Part shown: positions 14,669 through 22,684 of the stretch, in pieces
Numbering within the stretch: the first letter of the stretch is position 1
Layout: every line of letters starts with the position of its first letter
Made by a program: the position numbers and the translations under genes
Assembly (NCBI GenBank): GCA_018382125.1
Contig: JAGZQO010000008.1
Span: forward strand, 10,489-74,488
DNA length: 64,000 nucleotides
Source of the DNA: Collinsella sp.
GTDB lineage: Bacteria; Actinomycetota; Coriobacteriia; Coriobacteriales; Coriobacteriaceae
Direction: 5' to 3'
Notes under the pieces: generated by a model
Seen by the model: only the letters and a program-made list of their open reading frames with translations
Database searches by the model: none
What the model was told of the DNA's origin: nothing

Positions 14669-15847
14669 ATGAAAAACCGTACGGTTTTGCTTTATATGAC
14701 GTTCGTTTTTCTGTCGAACTTCAGCACCATCTTGTATTTTCTGACGGTTTACCTTGAATTCGTCGGATTCTCGATGGTGGCGATTTCTAGCATGATGATT
14801 GCATATCAAGTGAGCAAGTTCATCCTTGAAGTTCCCACTGGCTATATTGCTGATAGGTTTGGACGAAAGACAAGCGGCCTCGTTGGCGTCGTGGGAATGC
14901 TTGGATACTACGCCGCCCTGCTTCTCGTCCGTTCTCCTCTGCTTTTAATCGGTGCGTTTGCTCTTAAAGGTTTTGCCGTTGCATGTGTGAGCGGATCCAT
15001 CGAAGCGATTTACATTGACAGCGTCTCTCAGGACCAGCTCGTAAGACTTAATGTCGTTGAGCGATTTGTTTTCTATGCCTCTTATGCCATCTCCGCTTGC
15101 GTGGGCGGTTTCATTTCGTCTGTCGGTGCATATCTCATTGGTCTTTCGGCAGATACCATCGCAATGGTGTTGACGTTGGTTGTCGTTGTCTGCATTCCTG
15201 AGATGCAAAGAGGGAGCACTGCGGGGACACCTGAGCGTGGAATTAGCCCGAAGATGATCGGTGCTGCTATTGCGTGTAATGGCATTCTTCGTTCAGCGTT
15301 CATCATGGACTGTTCTCAGGCTTTTGCTTTTGTCGCCCTGGAAGACTTTTTCTCACTGTTGCTTGCGGGTCGCGGAATGAATGCCGTCGCTTCGGGTGTG
15401 ATCATTGCGGTCCAGCTCCTTGCCTCGGCCTCCATGGGGCTTATTGTGCCCAGTGTGATTGCTCATGTCGACAAGGGCCGTTTTGCGCGTATTTGCGGCA
15501 TCGTGCGCCTTTCCCTGACTGCTCTATTTTTGATTCCCTTTACTCCGGTCTATTTGCTGCCCGTGTTCTATGTGTTGCAGACGGTCGCCTACTCGTTATT
15601 TGCTCCAATTAAATACTCAATTTTTCAAAATGCTGCCGATTCTTCGATGCGCTGTTCACTGATTTCGGTTCAAAGCCAGATGGTGGCGGTGGGTGCCATC
15701 CTTTTCTATCTGTTCAATGCTGCGTTGAGCAGCATCGCGGACATTCGAGTCATATTGCTTGTCGCGCTCGGGATTTCTTCTTTGGTGTATATCCCCGCGC
15801 TATTTCGTCTTACAAGTCAAAGGCCATGCGTATTTAGGCACCGATAA
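14669..15847 (+). CDS. Major facilitator superfamily transporter
   Basis: A 392-residue protein with about 12 hydrophobic segments and the MFS loop motif GYIADRFGRKTSG between segments 2 and 3, the marker of this superfamily. The ATG at 14669 follows GGAGGGCGGAG. The longer frame from 14597 adds a non-hydrophobic N-terminus with no ribosome site. Substrate unknown. A drug or metabolite exporter under the upstream LysR regulator is a reasonable guess. Lower GC than the surroundings. Confidence 0.82.
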   Translation: MKNRTVLLYMTFVFLSNFSTILYFLTVYLEFVGFSMVAISSMMIAYQVSKFILEVPTGYIADRFGRKTSGLVGVVGMLGYYAALLLVRSPLLLIGAFALKGFAVACVSGSIEAIYIDSVSQDQLVRLNVVERFVFYASYAISACVGGFISSVGAYLIGLSADTIAMVLTLVVVVCIPEMQRGSTAGTPERGISPKMIGAAIACNGILRSAFIMDCSQAFAFVALEDFFSLLLAGRGMNAVASGVIIAVQLLASASMGLIVPSVIAHVDKGRFARICGIVRLSLTALFLIPFTPVYLLPVFYVLQTVAYSLFAPIKYSIFQNAADSSMRCSLISVQSQMVAVGAILFYLFNAALSSIADIRVILLVALGISSLVYIPALFRLTSQRPCVFRHR

Positions 15848-15862
15848 CTTATATATCAACGC

Positions 15863-15900
15863 AATAAACCCGAGCGCGAGGGCGTTTGGGTTTATTATTG
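15863..15900 (+). terminator. Intrinsic terminator after the MFS gene
   Basis: AATAAACCC and GGGTTTATT form a 9-bp stem around a 16-base loop, followed by ATTG. The U-tract is part of the stem, as in many bidirectional terminators. Confidence 0.65.
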
Positions 15901-15949
15901 AAGCGTATGTAACCTGGCGGCGCCACACCGCCTGTTAGTAGGGAGACAC

Positions 15950-17128
15950 ATGAACGTTCTGGTCGTCAACGCAGGATCTTCGACCCTTAAGTATCAGGTC
16001 ATCGATACCAAGTCCCACAAGGTGTCCGCAAAGGGCTCCTGCGAGCGCGTCTGCTTTACCGGCGGTACCTTCACCCACGCTGCCAACGGTTCCAAGAAGG
16101 TGACCGAGAACATCGAGTTCCCCGACCACAAGGTCGCCATCGAGGTCGTTCTGAAGGACCTCGAGGCCAACGGCGTCAAGATCGAGGGCATTGGTCACCG
16201 TATCGTTCAGGGCGGCTGGTACTTCGGCGATTCCTCCCTCGTCGACGAGGACGTCCTCGCCAAGATCCGCGAGGTCGCCCCGCTGGCGCCGCTGCACAAC
16301 AACCCCGAGGCCAACGTTATCGAGTACTGCCTCGAGCAGTATCCCGACCTGCCCAACGTCACGGTCTACGACACCGCTTTCCACTTCAACATGCCCGAGG
16401 TCGCCAAGACTTACGCCCTGCCCAAGGATGTTTGCGACAAGCTGCACATCCGTAAGTACGGCGCCCACGGCACCAGCTACCGTTACATCTCCAAGAAGGT
16501 CGCCGAGATGACCAACGGCGAGGCTCGCAAGGTCGTCGTGTGCCATATCGGCTCCGGCGCTTCCCTGTGCGCCATCGAGGACGGCAAGTGCATGGACACC
16601 ACCATGGGCCTCACCCCGCTCGACGGCGTCATGATGGGCACCCGCTGCGGCTCCATCGACCCGGCTACCGTGTGCTACCTGCAGCGCGAGGGCGGCTACA
16701 CCTTCGACGAGGTCGACGAGATGATGAACAAGAAGTCCGGCCTTTTGGCTGTGACCGGCGGCAAGACCAACGACTGCCGCAACGTCGAGGAGCTCGCCGC
16801 CGCTGGTGACCCCGATGCTCAGCTCGCCTTCGACATGTTTGTCTACAAGATTGCCGCCAAGGCTGCCGAGATGGCTACTTCTATGTGCGGTATGGACACC
16901 CTGGTCTTTACTGCCGGTATCGGCGAGCACGCTCCGGCTGTTCGCGCCGGCGTTGCCGACCGTCTGGCCTTTATGGGCGTCAAGATGGATCATGCCCGCA
17001 ACGCCCTGCGTGGTGACGGCGCTTGGTGCCTATCTGCCAAGGATTCCAAGGTCAAGATTTTCGTCATCCCCACGGACGAGGAGTTCATGATCGCTTCCGA
17101 CGTCGAGCGCATCGTCAACGGCAAGTAA
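15950..17128 (+). CDS. ackA: Acetate kinase, copy 1 (divergent active-site motif)
   Basis: A 392-residue acetate kinase, which makes ATP and acetate from acetyl phosphate in fermentation. The N-terminal phosphate motif is VNAGSSTLKYQ, where most family members have SSSLKY. GHRIVQGG, APLAPLHN, DTAFHF, MGTRCGSID and the end motif PTDEEFMIA are present. The usual HGTSH motif reads HGTSYRY, so a well conserved histidine is replaced by tyrosine (codon TAC). GTAGGGAG precedes the ATG. A very similar paralogue follows after 164 bases with its own leader. It may be a specialised or less active isoenzyme, or act on another short acyl phosphate. The family assignment is certain. Confidence 0.9.
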   Translation: MNVLVVNAGSSTLKYQVIDTKSHKVSAKGSCERVCFTGGTFTHAANGSKKVTENIEFPDHKVAIEVVLKDLEANGVKIEGIGHRIVQGGWYFGDSSLVDEDVLAKIREVAPLAPLHNNPEANVIEYCLEQYPDLPNVTVYDTAFHFNMPEVAKTYALPKDVCDKLHIRKYGAHGTSYRYISKKVAEMTNGEARKVVVCHIGSGASLCAIEDGKCMDTTMGLTPLDGVMMGTRCGSIDPATVCYLQREGGYTFDEVDEMMNKKSGLLAVTGGKTNDCRNVEELAAAGDPDAQLAFDMFVYKIAAKAAEMATSMCGMDTLVFTAGIGEHAPAVRAGVADRLAFMGVKMDHARNALRGDGAWCLSAKDSKVKIFVIPTDEEFMIASDVERIVNGK

Positions 17129-17139
17129 TTGCAAGAGGG

Positions 17140-17179
17140 GAGGGGCTGGACGACCGAGCGCCGTTCGGCCCCTCTTTTG
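17140..17179 (+). terminator. Intrinsic terminator between the two ackA genes
   Basis: GAGGGGC and GCCCCTC (7 bp) enclose a small inner CCGA/TCGG stem, then TTTTGTG follows. The two acetate kinase genes are therefore probably separate transcripts. Confidence 0.75.
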
Positions 17180-17209
17180 TGCTCGTTGGGCGATATGCCT
17201 GATAGCTAT

Positions 17210-17226
17210 TTATCAAGTTGTGATAA
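17210..17226. promoter_or_regulatory. Palindrome upstream of ackA copy 2
   Basis: TTATCA-AGTTG-TGATAA, a 6-bp inverted repeat with a 5-base centre, in an AT-rich stretch 67 bases before the second ackA start. The size fits a dimeric regulator site. Which regulator cannot be said. Confidence 0.4.
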
Positions 17227-17292
17227 CTTCTTATTAAAATGCGGCCGCCTTAAGGGGTCTGCGTCGACCGTATTGCACTGCAAAGGAGTCTC

Positions 17293-18471
17293 ATGAACGT
17301 ACTTGTTGTCAACGCCGGCAGCTCAAGCCTTAAATATCAGCTTTTGGATACCGATACCCGCGAGGTTTTCGCCAAGGGCAACTGCGAACGCATCGGTTCG
17401 GACATGGGCATCTTTGGCCACTCCGAGAACGGTGGCGCCAAGCAGACCGAGGAGGTCCCCTTCCCGGATCACCGTTCGGCTATCGCACGTGTGCTCGTGG
17501 AGCTCGAGAAGACCGACTTTACGATCGATGGCATTGGGCATCGTATCGTTCAGGGCGGCTGGCACTTCGATGATTCCGCAGTTGTCGACGACGAGGTTAT
17601 GGCCAAGATTCTTGAGGTGGCCCCGCTCGCTCCACTGCACAACTACGGCGAGGCCGCGGCGATTGAGTATTGCCGTGAGAAGTATCCGGAGCTGCCCAAC
17701 GTCGCCGTCTTCGATACCTCGTTCCACATGACCATGCCCGAGGTTGCCTACACCTACGCGCTGCCCAAGGACGTGTGCGATAAGTACCACGTGCGCAAGT
17801 ACGGTGCCCACGGAACGAGCCACCGCTATGAGTGGATGATGGCCAAGGAGATCCTGGGCTCGCGCTGCCACCGTCTGCTTTCGTGCCATCTGGGCAACGG
17901 CGCTTCGCTTGCCGCCATTGAGGACGGCGTGTGCCGCGATACCACGATGGGCCTCACGCCGCTCGACGGCCTGATGATGGGTACCCGTTGCGGCTCCATC
18001 GACCCGGCTACCGTGTGCTACCTGCAGCGCGAGGGCGGCTACAGCTATCAGGAAGTCGATGACATGATGAACAAGCAGTCTGGTCTGCTTGCCATCTCGG
18101 GTATCTCCAACGACGCCCGCGACATCCGTACGCGCGCCTCCGAGGGCGACGAGCGCTGCCTGCTCGCCTTCGATATGTTCGCCTACAAGGCCATGCAGCA
18201 GGCCGGTTCCATGATCGCTTCCATGGCGGGCGTGGACACCATCACCTTTACCGCCGGTATCGGCGAGAACGACTGGTCGATCCGCAAGGCCTTCTGCGAC
18301 TGCTTTGAGTGGCTGGGCGTGCGCATTGACAACAACAAGAACCGCGAGGCCGTGGGCAACGGCCCGCAGGTCATCAGTGCCGCCGGTTCCGCCGTCACGG
18401 TTATGGTCATCCCCACCGACGAGGAATACATGATCGCCCACGACGTCGAGCGCCTGACCAAGAACAACTAA
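17293..18471 (+). CDS. ackA: Acetate kinase, copy 2
   Basis: A 392-residue acetate kinase, same length as copy 1 and clearly its paralogue. It keeps the canonical VNAGSSSLKYQ and HGTSHRYEW motifs that copy 1 has altered, so it is the better candidate for the housekeeping enzyme working with the convergent pta. Both copies share the unusual VQGG (usually VHGG) and YGAHG (usually YGFHG). AAAGGAG precedes the ATG, and a strong terminator follows. Confidence 0.93.
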   Translation: MNVLVVNAGSSSLKYQLLDTDTREVFAKGNCERIGSDMGIFGHSENGGAKQTEEVPFPDHRSAIARVLVELEKTDFTIDGIGHRIVQGGWHFDDSAVVDDEVMAKILEVAPLAPLHNYGEAAAIEYCREKYPELPNVAVFDTSFHMTMPEVAYTYALPKDVCDKYHVRKYGAHGTSHRYEWMMAKEILGSRCHRLLSCHLGNGASLAAIEDGVCRDTTMGLTPLDGLMMGTRCGSIDPATVCYLQREGGYSYQEVDDMMNKQSGLLAISGISNDARDIRTRASEGDERCLLAFDMFAYKAMQQAGSMIASMAGVDTITFTAGIGENDWSIRKAFCDCFEWLGVRIDNNKNREAVGNGPQVISAAGSAVTVMVIPTDEEYMIAHDVERLTKNN

Positions 18472-18493
18472 CGCGCGCATTTGCAAGTAAACG

Positions 18494-18529
18494 AAAGGCC
18501 TCCAGAGCAACAGCTCCGGAGGCCTTTTT
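18494..18529 (+). terminator. Intrinsic terminator after ackA copy 2
   Basis: AAAGGCCTCC(A)GAGC, loop AACA and GCTC(C)GGAGGCCTTTTT: a 14-bp stem with one mismatch and a T-run. Confidence 0.9.
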
Positions 18530-18544
18530 ACTAGCAGGTGGACG

Positions 18545-18718
18545 GCGGAAACCCCATCCCATTTCGAGCGCAAATACTGGGACACGCTTTCCGGTTGAGG
18601 CACGTTGCGGAAAGTGCGACCCACAATAAAGCAAAATTCCGTCCCAAAGTTTCCCAAACAGGCCCCAAGCGGAAGCCACATCCCACAATCCGCCTCCAAA
18701 CTGGGATGTAGTTTCCGG
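18545..18718. repeat. Array of five 17-bp motifs, TGGGAtgNNNTTTCCGS
   Basis: Five copies of the same 17-base motif lie in 174 bp of noncoding DNA. Plus orientation: 18578-18594 (TGGGACACGCTTTCCGG) and 18702-18718 (TGGGATGTAGTTTCCGG). Minus orientation: 18545-18561, 18607-18623 and 18669-18685. The ends (TGGGA or TGGGT, and TTCCGS) are conserved while the middle varies. A sixth degenerate copy may lie near 18640-18657. It falls between the ackA terminator and the pta 3' element. Multiple protein-binding sites or a degenerate repeat cluster are both possible. Confidence 0.7.
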
Positions 18719-18879
18719 CACAACAACCGCCGAAGCCCACCGGCCTTTCAATCTCCAAAGTGATCATCATCAGCAACGCCTGCGCTCCCAGCAACGGCAC
18801 CCATCCATTCAGATTTTCAGCTCCAGCTCGTAGCCAAGCCGCCGTCCACCCCGGATTCCCTGATTGCTACGTGGCGGCA
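18719..18879. other. Intergenic stretch, nothing recognised
   Basis: This separates the 17-bp motif array from the palindromic element next to pta. No credible gene, ribosome site or hairpin was seen. One short open frame on the plus strand has no coding look. Confidence 0.5.
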
Positions 18880-19006
18880 GGGACCCTACAGGGTAAAGCT
18901 CTGAAAATATTCCGCAGGACGCATGAAACCCCCGCCGCACGAAGTGCGTAGCGGGGGTTTCATGCATGTCCGAGGACGTTTTCAGAGCTTTACCCTGTAG
19001 GGTCCC
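18880..19006. repeat. Nested palindromic element with 28-bp perfect arms
   Basis: Outer arms 18880-18907 and 18979-19006 are perfect 28-bp inverted repeats beginning GGGACCC. Inside is a perfect 15-bp stem (18921-18935 with 18951-18965) topped by CGCAC-GAA-GTGCG. Between the two stems are TTCCGCAGGAC on one side and GTCCGAGGACG on the other. The inner stem can act as a terminator for pta, whose stop codon is 15 bases away. It shares its architecture and the TTCCGCA core with elements at 22483 and 22685. Confidence 0.8.
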
Positions 19007-19021
19007 GAGGGGATATGTCTG

Positions 19022-20002
19022 CTACTCAGCCATCTGAGCCTGGACGGCGGTGATGGCCACGACACCCACGATGTCGTCGGCAGAGCAGCCGCGCGAAAGG
19101 TCGTTGACCGGTTTGGCGATGCCCTGCAGGATGGGGCCGTAGGCGTCAGCACCGGCGAAGCGCTGGACCAGCTTGTAGCCGATGTTGCCGGCCTCGAGGT
19201 CGGGGAACACGAGCACGTTGGCCTTGCCGGCAACGGAGGAGCCGGGAGCCTTGAGCTGGGCGACGGTGGGGACGATAGCGGCATCGAGCTGCAGGTCGCC
19301 GTCGATGGCGAGCTCGGGAGCCTTCTCCTTGCAGAACTTCACGGCCTCCTGGACCTTCTTGGCGACCTCGCCGCCGGCGGAGCCCATGGTGGAGTAGGAG
19401 AGCATGGCCACGTGCGGCTCAACGTTGCCCATGAAGGTGGACCAGGAATGAGCGGAGGCGATGGCGATCTCGGAGAGCTCGTCGGAGGACGGGTTGATGT
19501 TGAGGCCGCAGTCGGCGAAGATCAGCGTGCCGTCGGTGCCGAACTGCGGAGTGTCGGTGCACATCACGAAGAAGGCCGACACCAGCTTGGTGCCCGGGGC
19601 GGTCTTGAGGATCTGCAGTGCGGGGCGCAGCGTGTCGGCGGTGGAGTGGCAGGCGCCGGAGACCAGGCCGTCGGCGTCGCCCATCTTGACCATCATGGTG
19701 CCAAAGTAGGTAGCATCCATCATCTGGGCGCGAGCCTGCTCGATGGTGACGCCCTTCTTGGCGCGGAGCTCGGCAAACTTCTGCGCGTACTCCTCGTGCT
19801 TCTCGGCATTGCGCGGGTCGATGACGGTAGCGCCGGGAACGTTGATCTCGTCGGGGTTGCCCAGGATGACGATCTTTGCCAGGCCCTCCTCGATGATCTT
19901 GGTAGCTGCGACGATGGTGCGCGGATCCTCGCCCTCGGGCAGGACGATCGTCTTAAGGTCGGCCTTGGCGGCAGACTTCATACGGTTAAGGAAATCGCTC
20001 AT
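19022..20002 (-). CDS. pta: Phosphate acetyltransferase
   Basis: A 326-residue phosphotransacetylase of the short bacterial type, converting acetyl-CoA and phosphate to acetyl phosphate, the substrate of the two acetate kinases convergent with it. Landmarks are TIVLPEGEDPRT near the start, DADGLVSGACHSTADTLRPALQI in the middle, and VEPHVAMLSYSTMGSA and KANVLVFPDLEAGNIGYKLVQRF toward the end. The ATG at 20002 has AAGGAG upstream. Its leader carries a terminator-like hairpin. Confidence 0.95.
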   Translation of the reverse strand: MSDFLNRMKSAAKADLKTIVLPEGEDPRTIVAATKIIEEGLAKIVILGNPDEINVPGATVIDPRNAEKHEEYAQKFAELRAKKGVTIEQARAQMMDATYFGTMMVKMGDADGLVSGACHSTADTLRPALQILKTAPGTKLVSAFFVMCTDTPQFGTDGTLIFADCGLNINPSSDELSEIAIASAHSWSTFMGNVEPHVAMLSYSTMGSAGGEVAKKVQEAVKFCKEKAPELAIDGDLQLDAAIVPTVAQLKAPGSSVAGKANVLVFPDLEAGNIGYKLVQRFAGADAYGPILQGIAKPVNDLSRGCSADDIVGVVAITAVQAQMAE

Positions 20003-20055
20003 GTTACTCCTTACAAGCGTTTCGCTAAGCTCCAGGCGCCTGACTGCACACGAAT

Positions 20056-20076
20056 AAACCCGCTACTAGCGGGTTT
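20056..20076 (-). promoter_or_regulatory. Terminator-like hairpin in the pta leader
   Basis: A perfect 9-bp stem, AAACCCGCT-3-AGCGGGTTT, lies 54 bases before the pta start and is followed on the minus strand by ATTC. It sits between the divergent promoters and pta, so it may attenuate pta or stabilise its mRNA. Confidence 0.45.
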
Positions 20077-20129
20077 ACCTTTCAATTATGTACGCCGCGG
20101 TGCTTGAGCTTTCCTTGTGTGGCAAGCTC

Positions 20130-20155
20130 ATTATAGGACGCATTAGCGCTATAAT
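20130..20155. promoter_or_regulatory. Divergent -10 boxes for pta and glf
   Basis: TATAAT on the minus strand (complement of 20130-20135) points toward pta, and TATAAT on the plus strand (20150-20155) points toward glf. No good -35 box is seen for either. The close back-to-back arrangement could couple the two. Confidence 0.5.
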
Positions 20156-20233
20156 CGCTCTGATAAATGTGTCTCGAAGAATGTTCGAGAAAAGCCCAGC
20201 TAACGAGCCCGTGGCTTTTGACAAGGAGTATCG

Positions 20234-21436
20234 ATGCAGATTACCTCAGGCCTGCCTGAAGGCTTTAACGCCGGCGCGTACGACATGATTGTCGTCGGTG
20301 CTGGATATGCCGGTGCCGTTTGCGCCCGCCGTCTTGCCGAGACCATCGGCTATCGTGTTGCCGTTTTGGAGCGCCGTAGCCACATTGCGGGCAATGCCTA
20401 TGACTGCACTGACGAGGCCGGAATCCTGATCCACGAGTACGGTCCGCATATCTATCACACCTTTAACGAGCGCGTGCACAATTTCCTGTCGCGCTTTACC
20501 AAGTGGACGGATTATCAGCACAAGGTGCTCGCCAACATCAACGGTACCCTTATGCCCGTGCCCTTCAACCACGCGAGCCTCAAACTTGCTTTTGGCGATG
20601 AGCGCGGCGAGGAGCTGTATCAAAAGCTCGTGGAGACCTTTGGCAAGGATGTCAAGGTTCCCATTATGGAGCTGCGCAAGAAGAACGACCCGGATCTCGC
20701 CGAGGTTGCCGACTATGTCTACGAGAACGTCTTTTTGCATTACACCATGAAGCAGTGGGGTCAGACGCCCGACCAGATCGATCCCTCGATCACTGGCCGC
20801 GTTCCCGTCTTTGTGGGCGATGACGACCGTTACTTCCCGCAAGCTCCCTTCCAGGGCATGCCGCAGGAAGGCTATACCGCGCTGTTCGAGCATATGCTCG
20901 ATCACGATCTGATCGACGTATTCTGCGATGTGGATGCTCGCGACCTCTTTGAGATCGACGAGACGACCGTCAAGATTGACGGCAAGGTCTATGGCGGCGA
21001 GATCGTCTACACTGGTCCGCTCGATGAGCTGTTCAACCTCGACCTGGGTGCCCTGCCGTACCGTACGCTCGACATGAAGTTCGAGACGCTCGATATGGAT
21101 CAGTTCCAGCCCGTTGGCACCGTCAACTACACCACCAGCGAGGACTACACGCGCATTACCGAGTTCAAGAACATGACCGGTCAGGTCTTGCCCGGCAAGA
21201 CCACCATCATGAAGGAGTACTCCAAGGCCTATACGCCTGGTTCGGGCGAGACGCCGTACTACGCCATTCTTGAGCCGGAGAACCGTGAACTCTACGAGCG
21301 CTATCTTGAGCGCGTCCAGAACCTGACGAACTTCCATCCGGTGGGTCGTCTCGCTGAGTATCGCTACTACGACATGGACGCCGTGACCAATTCCGCCCTC
21401 GATCTTTCGGATGAGATTATCGCCTGCCATGCATAA
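20234..21436 (+). CDS. glf: UDP-galactopyranose mutase
   Basis: A 400-residue flavoenzyme converting UDP-galactopyranose to UDP-galactofuranose for cell-surface glycans. The FAD-binding motif IVVGAGYAGAVCARRLAE is at about 19-36, followed by the family stretches HIAGNAYD, YGPHIYHT, RVPVFVGDDDRYF and GRLAEYRYYDMD. The N-terminus is about 16 residues longer than usual, but the ATG at 20234 has AAGGAG upstream. A glycosyltransferase gene overlaps its stop, so the two form an operon. Confidence 0.95.
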   Translation: MQITSGLPEGFNAGAYDMIVVGAGYAGAVCARRLAETIGYRVAVLERRSHIAGNAYDCTDEAGILIHEYGPHIYHTFNERVHNFLSRFTKWTDYQHKVLANINGTLMPVPFNHASLKLAFGDERGEELYQKLVETFGKDVKVPIMELRKKNDPDLAEVADYVYENVFLHYTMKQWGQTPDQIDPSITGRVPVFVGDDDRYFPQAPFQGMPQEGYTALFEHMLDHDLIDVFCDVDARDLFEIDETTVKIDGKVYGGEIVYTGPLDELFNLDLGALPYRTLDMKFETLDMDQFQPVGTVNYTTSEDYTRITEFKNMTGQVLPGKTTIMKEYSKAYTPGSGETPYYAILEPENRELYERYLERVQNLTNFHPVGRLAEYRYYDMDAVTNSALDLSDEIIACHA

Positions 21437-22460
21437 AGTCATAACATTCGGTATTCCTTCGTATAACGCCGCCAAGGACATGGACCATTGCATCACCTCC
21501 ATTCTGGAGGGGAGCAATTACGCCACCGATATCGAGATTATCGTGGTGGACGATGGCTCCAAGGACGAGACGGCCGCCAAGGCCGACGAGTGGGAGGCCC
21601 GTTATCCCGGTATCATCCGCGCGGTGCACCAGGAGAACGGCGGCCACGGTATCGCCGTTCTTTCGGGCCTGCGCGAGGCACAGGGTACGTACTACAAGGT
21701 CGTCGATTCGGATGACTGGCTCGACGGCGCGGCCCTTTCGACCATGCTGTCGATCCTGCGTGGCTTTGAGGAGCGCGACCAACGCGTCGACCTGTTTATC
21801 TCCAGCTACGTGTACGAGAAGGTCTACGAGGGCACGCATACCGCTATTGGCTACAAGTTTGCCCTGCCGCGCAAAAAGATATTCACCTGGGATCAGATCG
21901 GGCACTTCCGTCTGGACCAGAATCTGCTTATGCACAGCCTGTGCTATCGCACGGACGTGCTGCGCGAGTCCAACCTGCCTATGCCGCCGCACACCTTCTA
22001 CGTGGATAACATCTACGCCTACGTGCCCCTGCCGCGCTGCAAGACCATGTACTATGCCGACATCGAGCTCTACCGCTACTTCATTGGCCGCGAGGGCCAG
22101 AGCGTCAACGAGGCTACGATGGTCAAGCGTCTGGACCAGCAGTTCCGCGTTACGCGCATCATGATGGAGTCGTTTCACCTGTACCAGGATGTCGAGTCTT
22201 CGCGCCTGCGCTCCTACATGATGGGCTATTTCACCATGATGATGGCAATCTGCTCGGTGCTCACCAAGCTTTCCGAGGAAGAATGCGCCGATGAGCGCCT
22301 GAAGACGCTGTGGAGTGATCTGAAGGCCTATGACGAGCGCATGTATCGTCGCGCTCGCTACGGCGTGGTGGGCTTCTTTACCAATCTGCGCGGACGGGCC
22401 GGAGACAAAACCACACTCGGCCTATACCGTCTTGCCTCAAAGATCTTCAAATTCAACTAG
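21429..22460 (+). CDS. Family 2 glycosyltransferase
   Basis: A 343-residue GT-A fold glycosyltransferase. The nucleotide-sugar site motifs are TFGIPSYNAAKDM at the start, EIIVVDDGSKDET (about 32-44) and VVDSDDWLDG (about 91-100). The ATG at 21429 overlaps the glf stop by 8 bases. Pairing with glf suggests a galactofuranosyl or related transferase for a surface polysaccharide, which is inference. The acceptor is unknown. Confidence 0.85.
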   Translation: MHKVITFGIPSYNAAKDMDHCITSILEGSNYATDIEIIVVDDGSKDETAAKADEWEARYPGIIRAVHQENGGHGIAVLSGLREAQGTYYKVVDSDDWLDGAALSTMLSILRGFEERDQRVDLFISSYVYEKVYEGTHTAIGYKFALPRKKIFTWDQIGHFRLDQNLLMHSLCYRTDVLRESNLPMPPHTFYVDNIYAYVPLPRCKTMYYADIELYRYFIGREGQSVNEATMVKRLDQQFRVTRIMMESFHLYQDVESSRLRSYMMGYFTMMMAICSVLTKLSEEECADERLKTLWSDLKAYDERMYRRARYGVVGFFTNLRGRAGDKTTLGLYRLASKIFKFN

Positions 22461-22482
22461 CACAGAAACGCTCGGGTAACGG

Positions 22483-22591
22483 GGACCCCTGGTCCTTAAC
22501 TTGCTACTTCGAACAGTCCTGCGCAAGACGGAGGCGCCACTGGCGCCTCCTTTGCGTGCGGAACTTGTATCAAGTTAAGGACCAGGGGTCC
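22483..22591. repeat. Nested palindromic element with 21-bp perfect arms
   Basis: Outer arms at 22483-22503 and 22571-22591 are perfect 21-bp inverted repeats (starting GGACCCCTGG). Inside is a perfect 9-bp hairpin GGAGGCGCC-ACT-GGCGCCTCC (22530-22550). Read on the minus strand, the connecting segments contain AGTTCCGCACG and CAGGACTGT, both also present in the element at 22685-22809, although the arms and hairpin are unrelated. It lies 22 bases after the glycosyltransferase stop. Confidence 0.8.
22530..22553 (+). terminator. Hairpin terminator within the palindromic element
   Basis: The inner 9-bp stem followed by TTT can end the glf operon transcript. The T-run is short. Confidence 0.55.
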
Positions 22592-22684
22592 TCTGCTATG
22601 TCCAGCTTAATGTCAGGCTACAGAATTTGAAAATCTTTGACGCGCGGTACACAGGGGCCTGGGCTGAAAAGAAGCTGGTTGGTA

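Noticed and set aside
18545..18718. CRISPR array
   Set aside because: The 17-bp motifs alternate in orientation with irregular spacing and no unique uniform spacers, and no cas gene is present.
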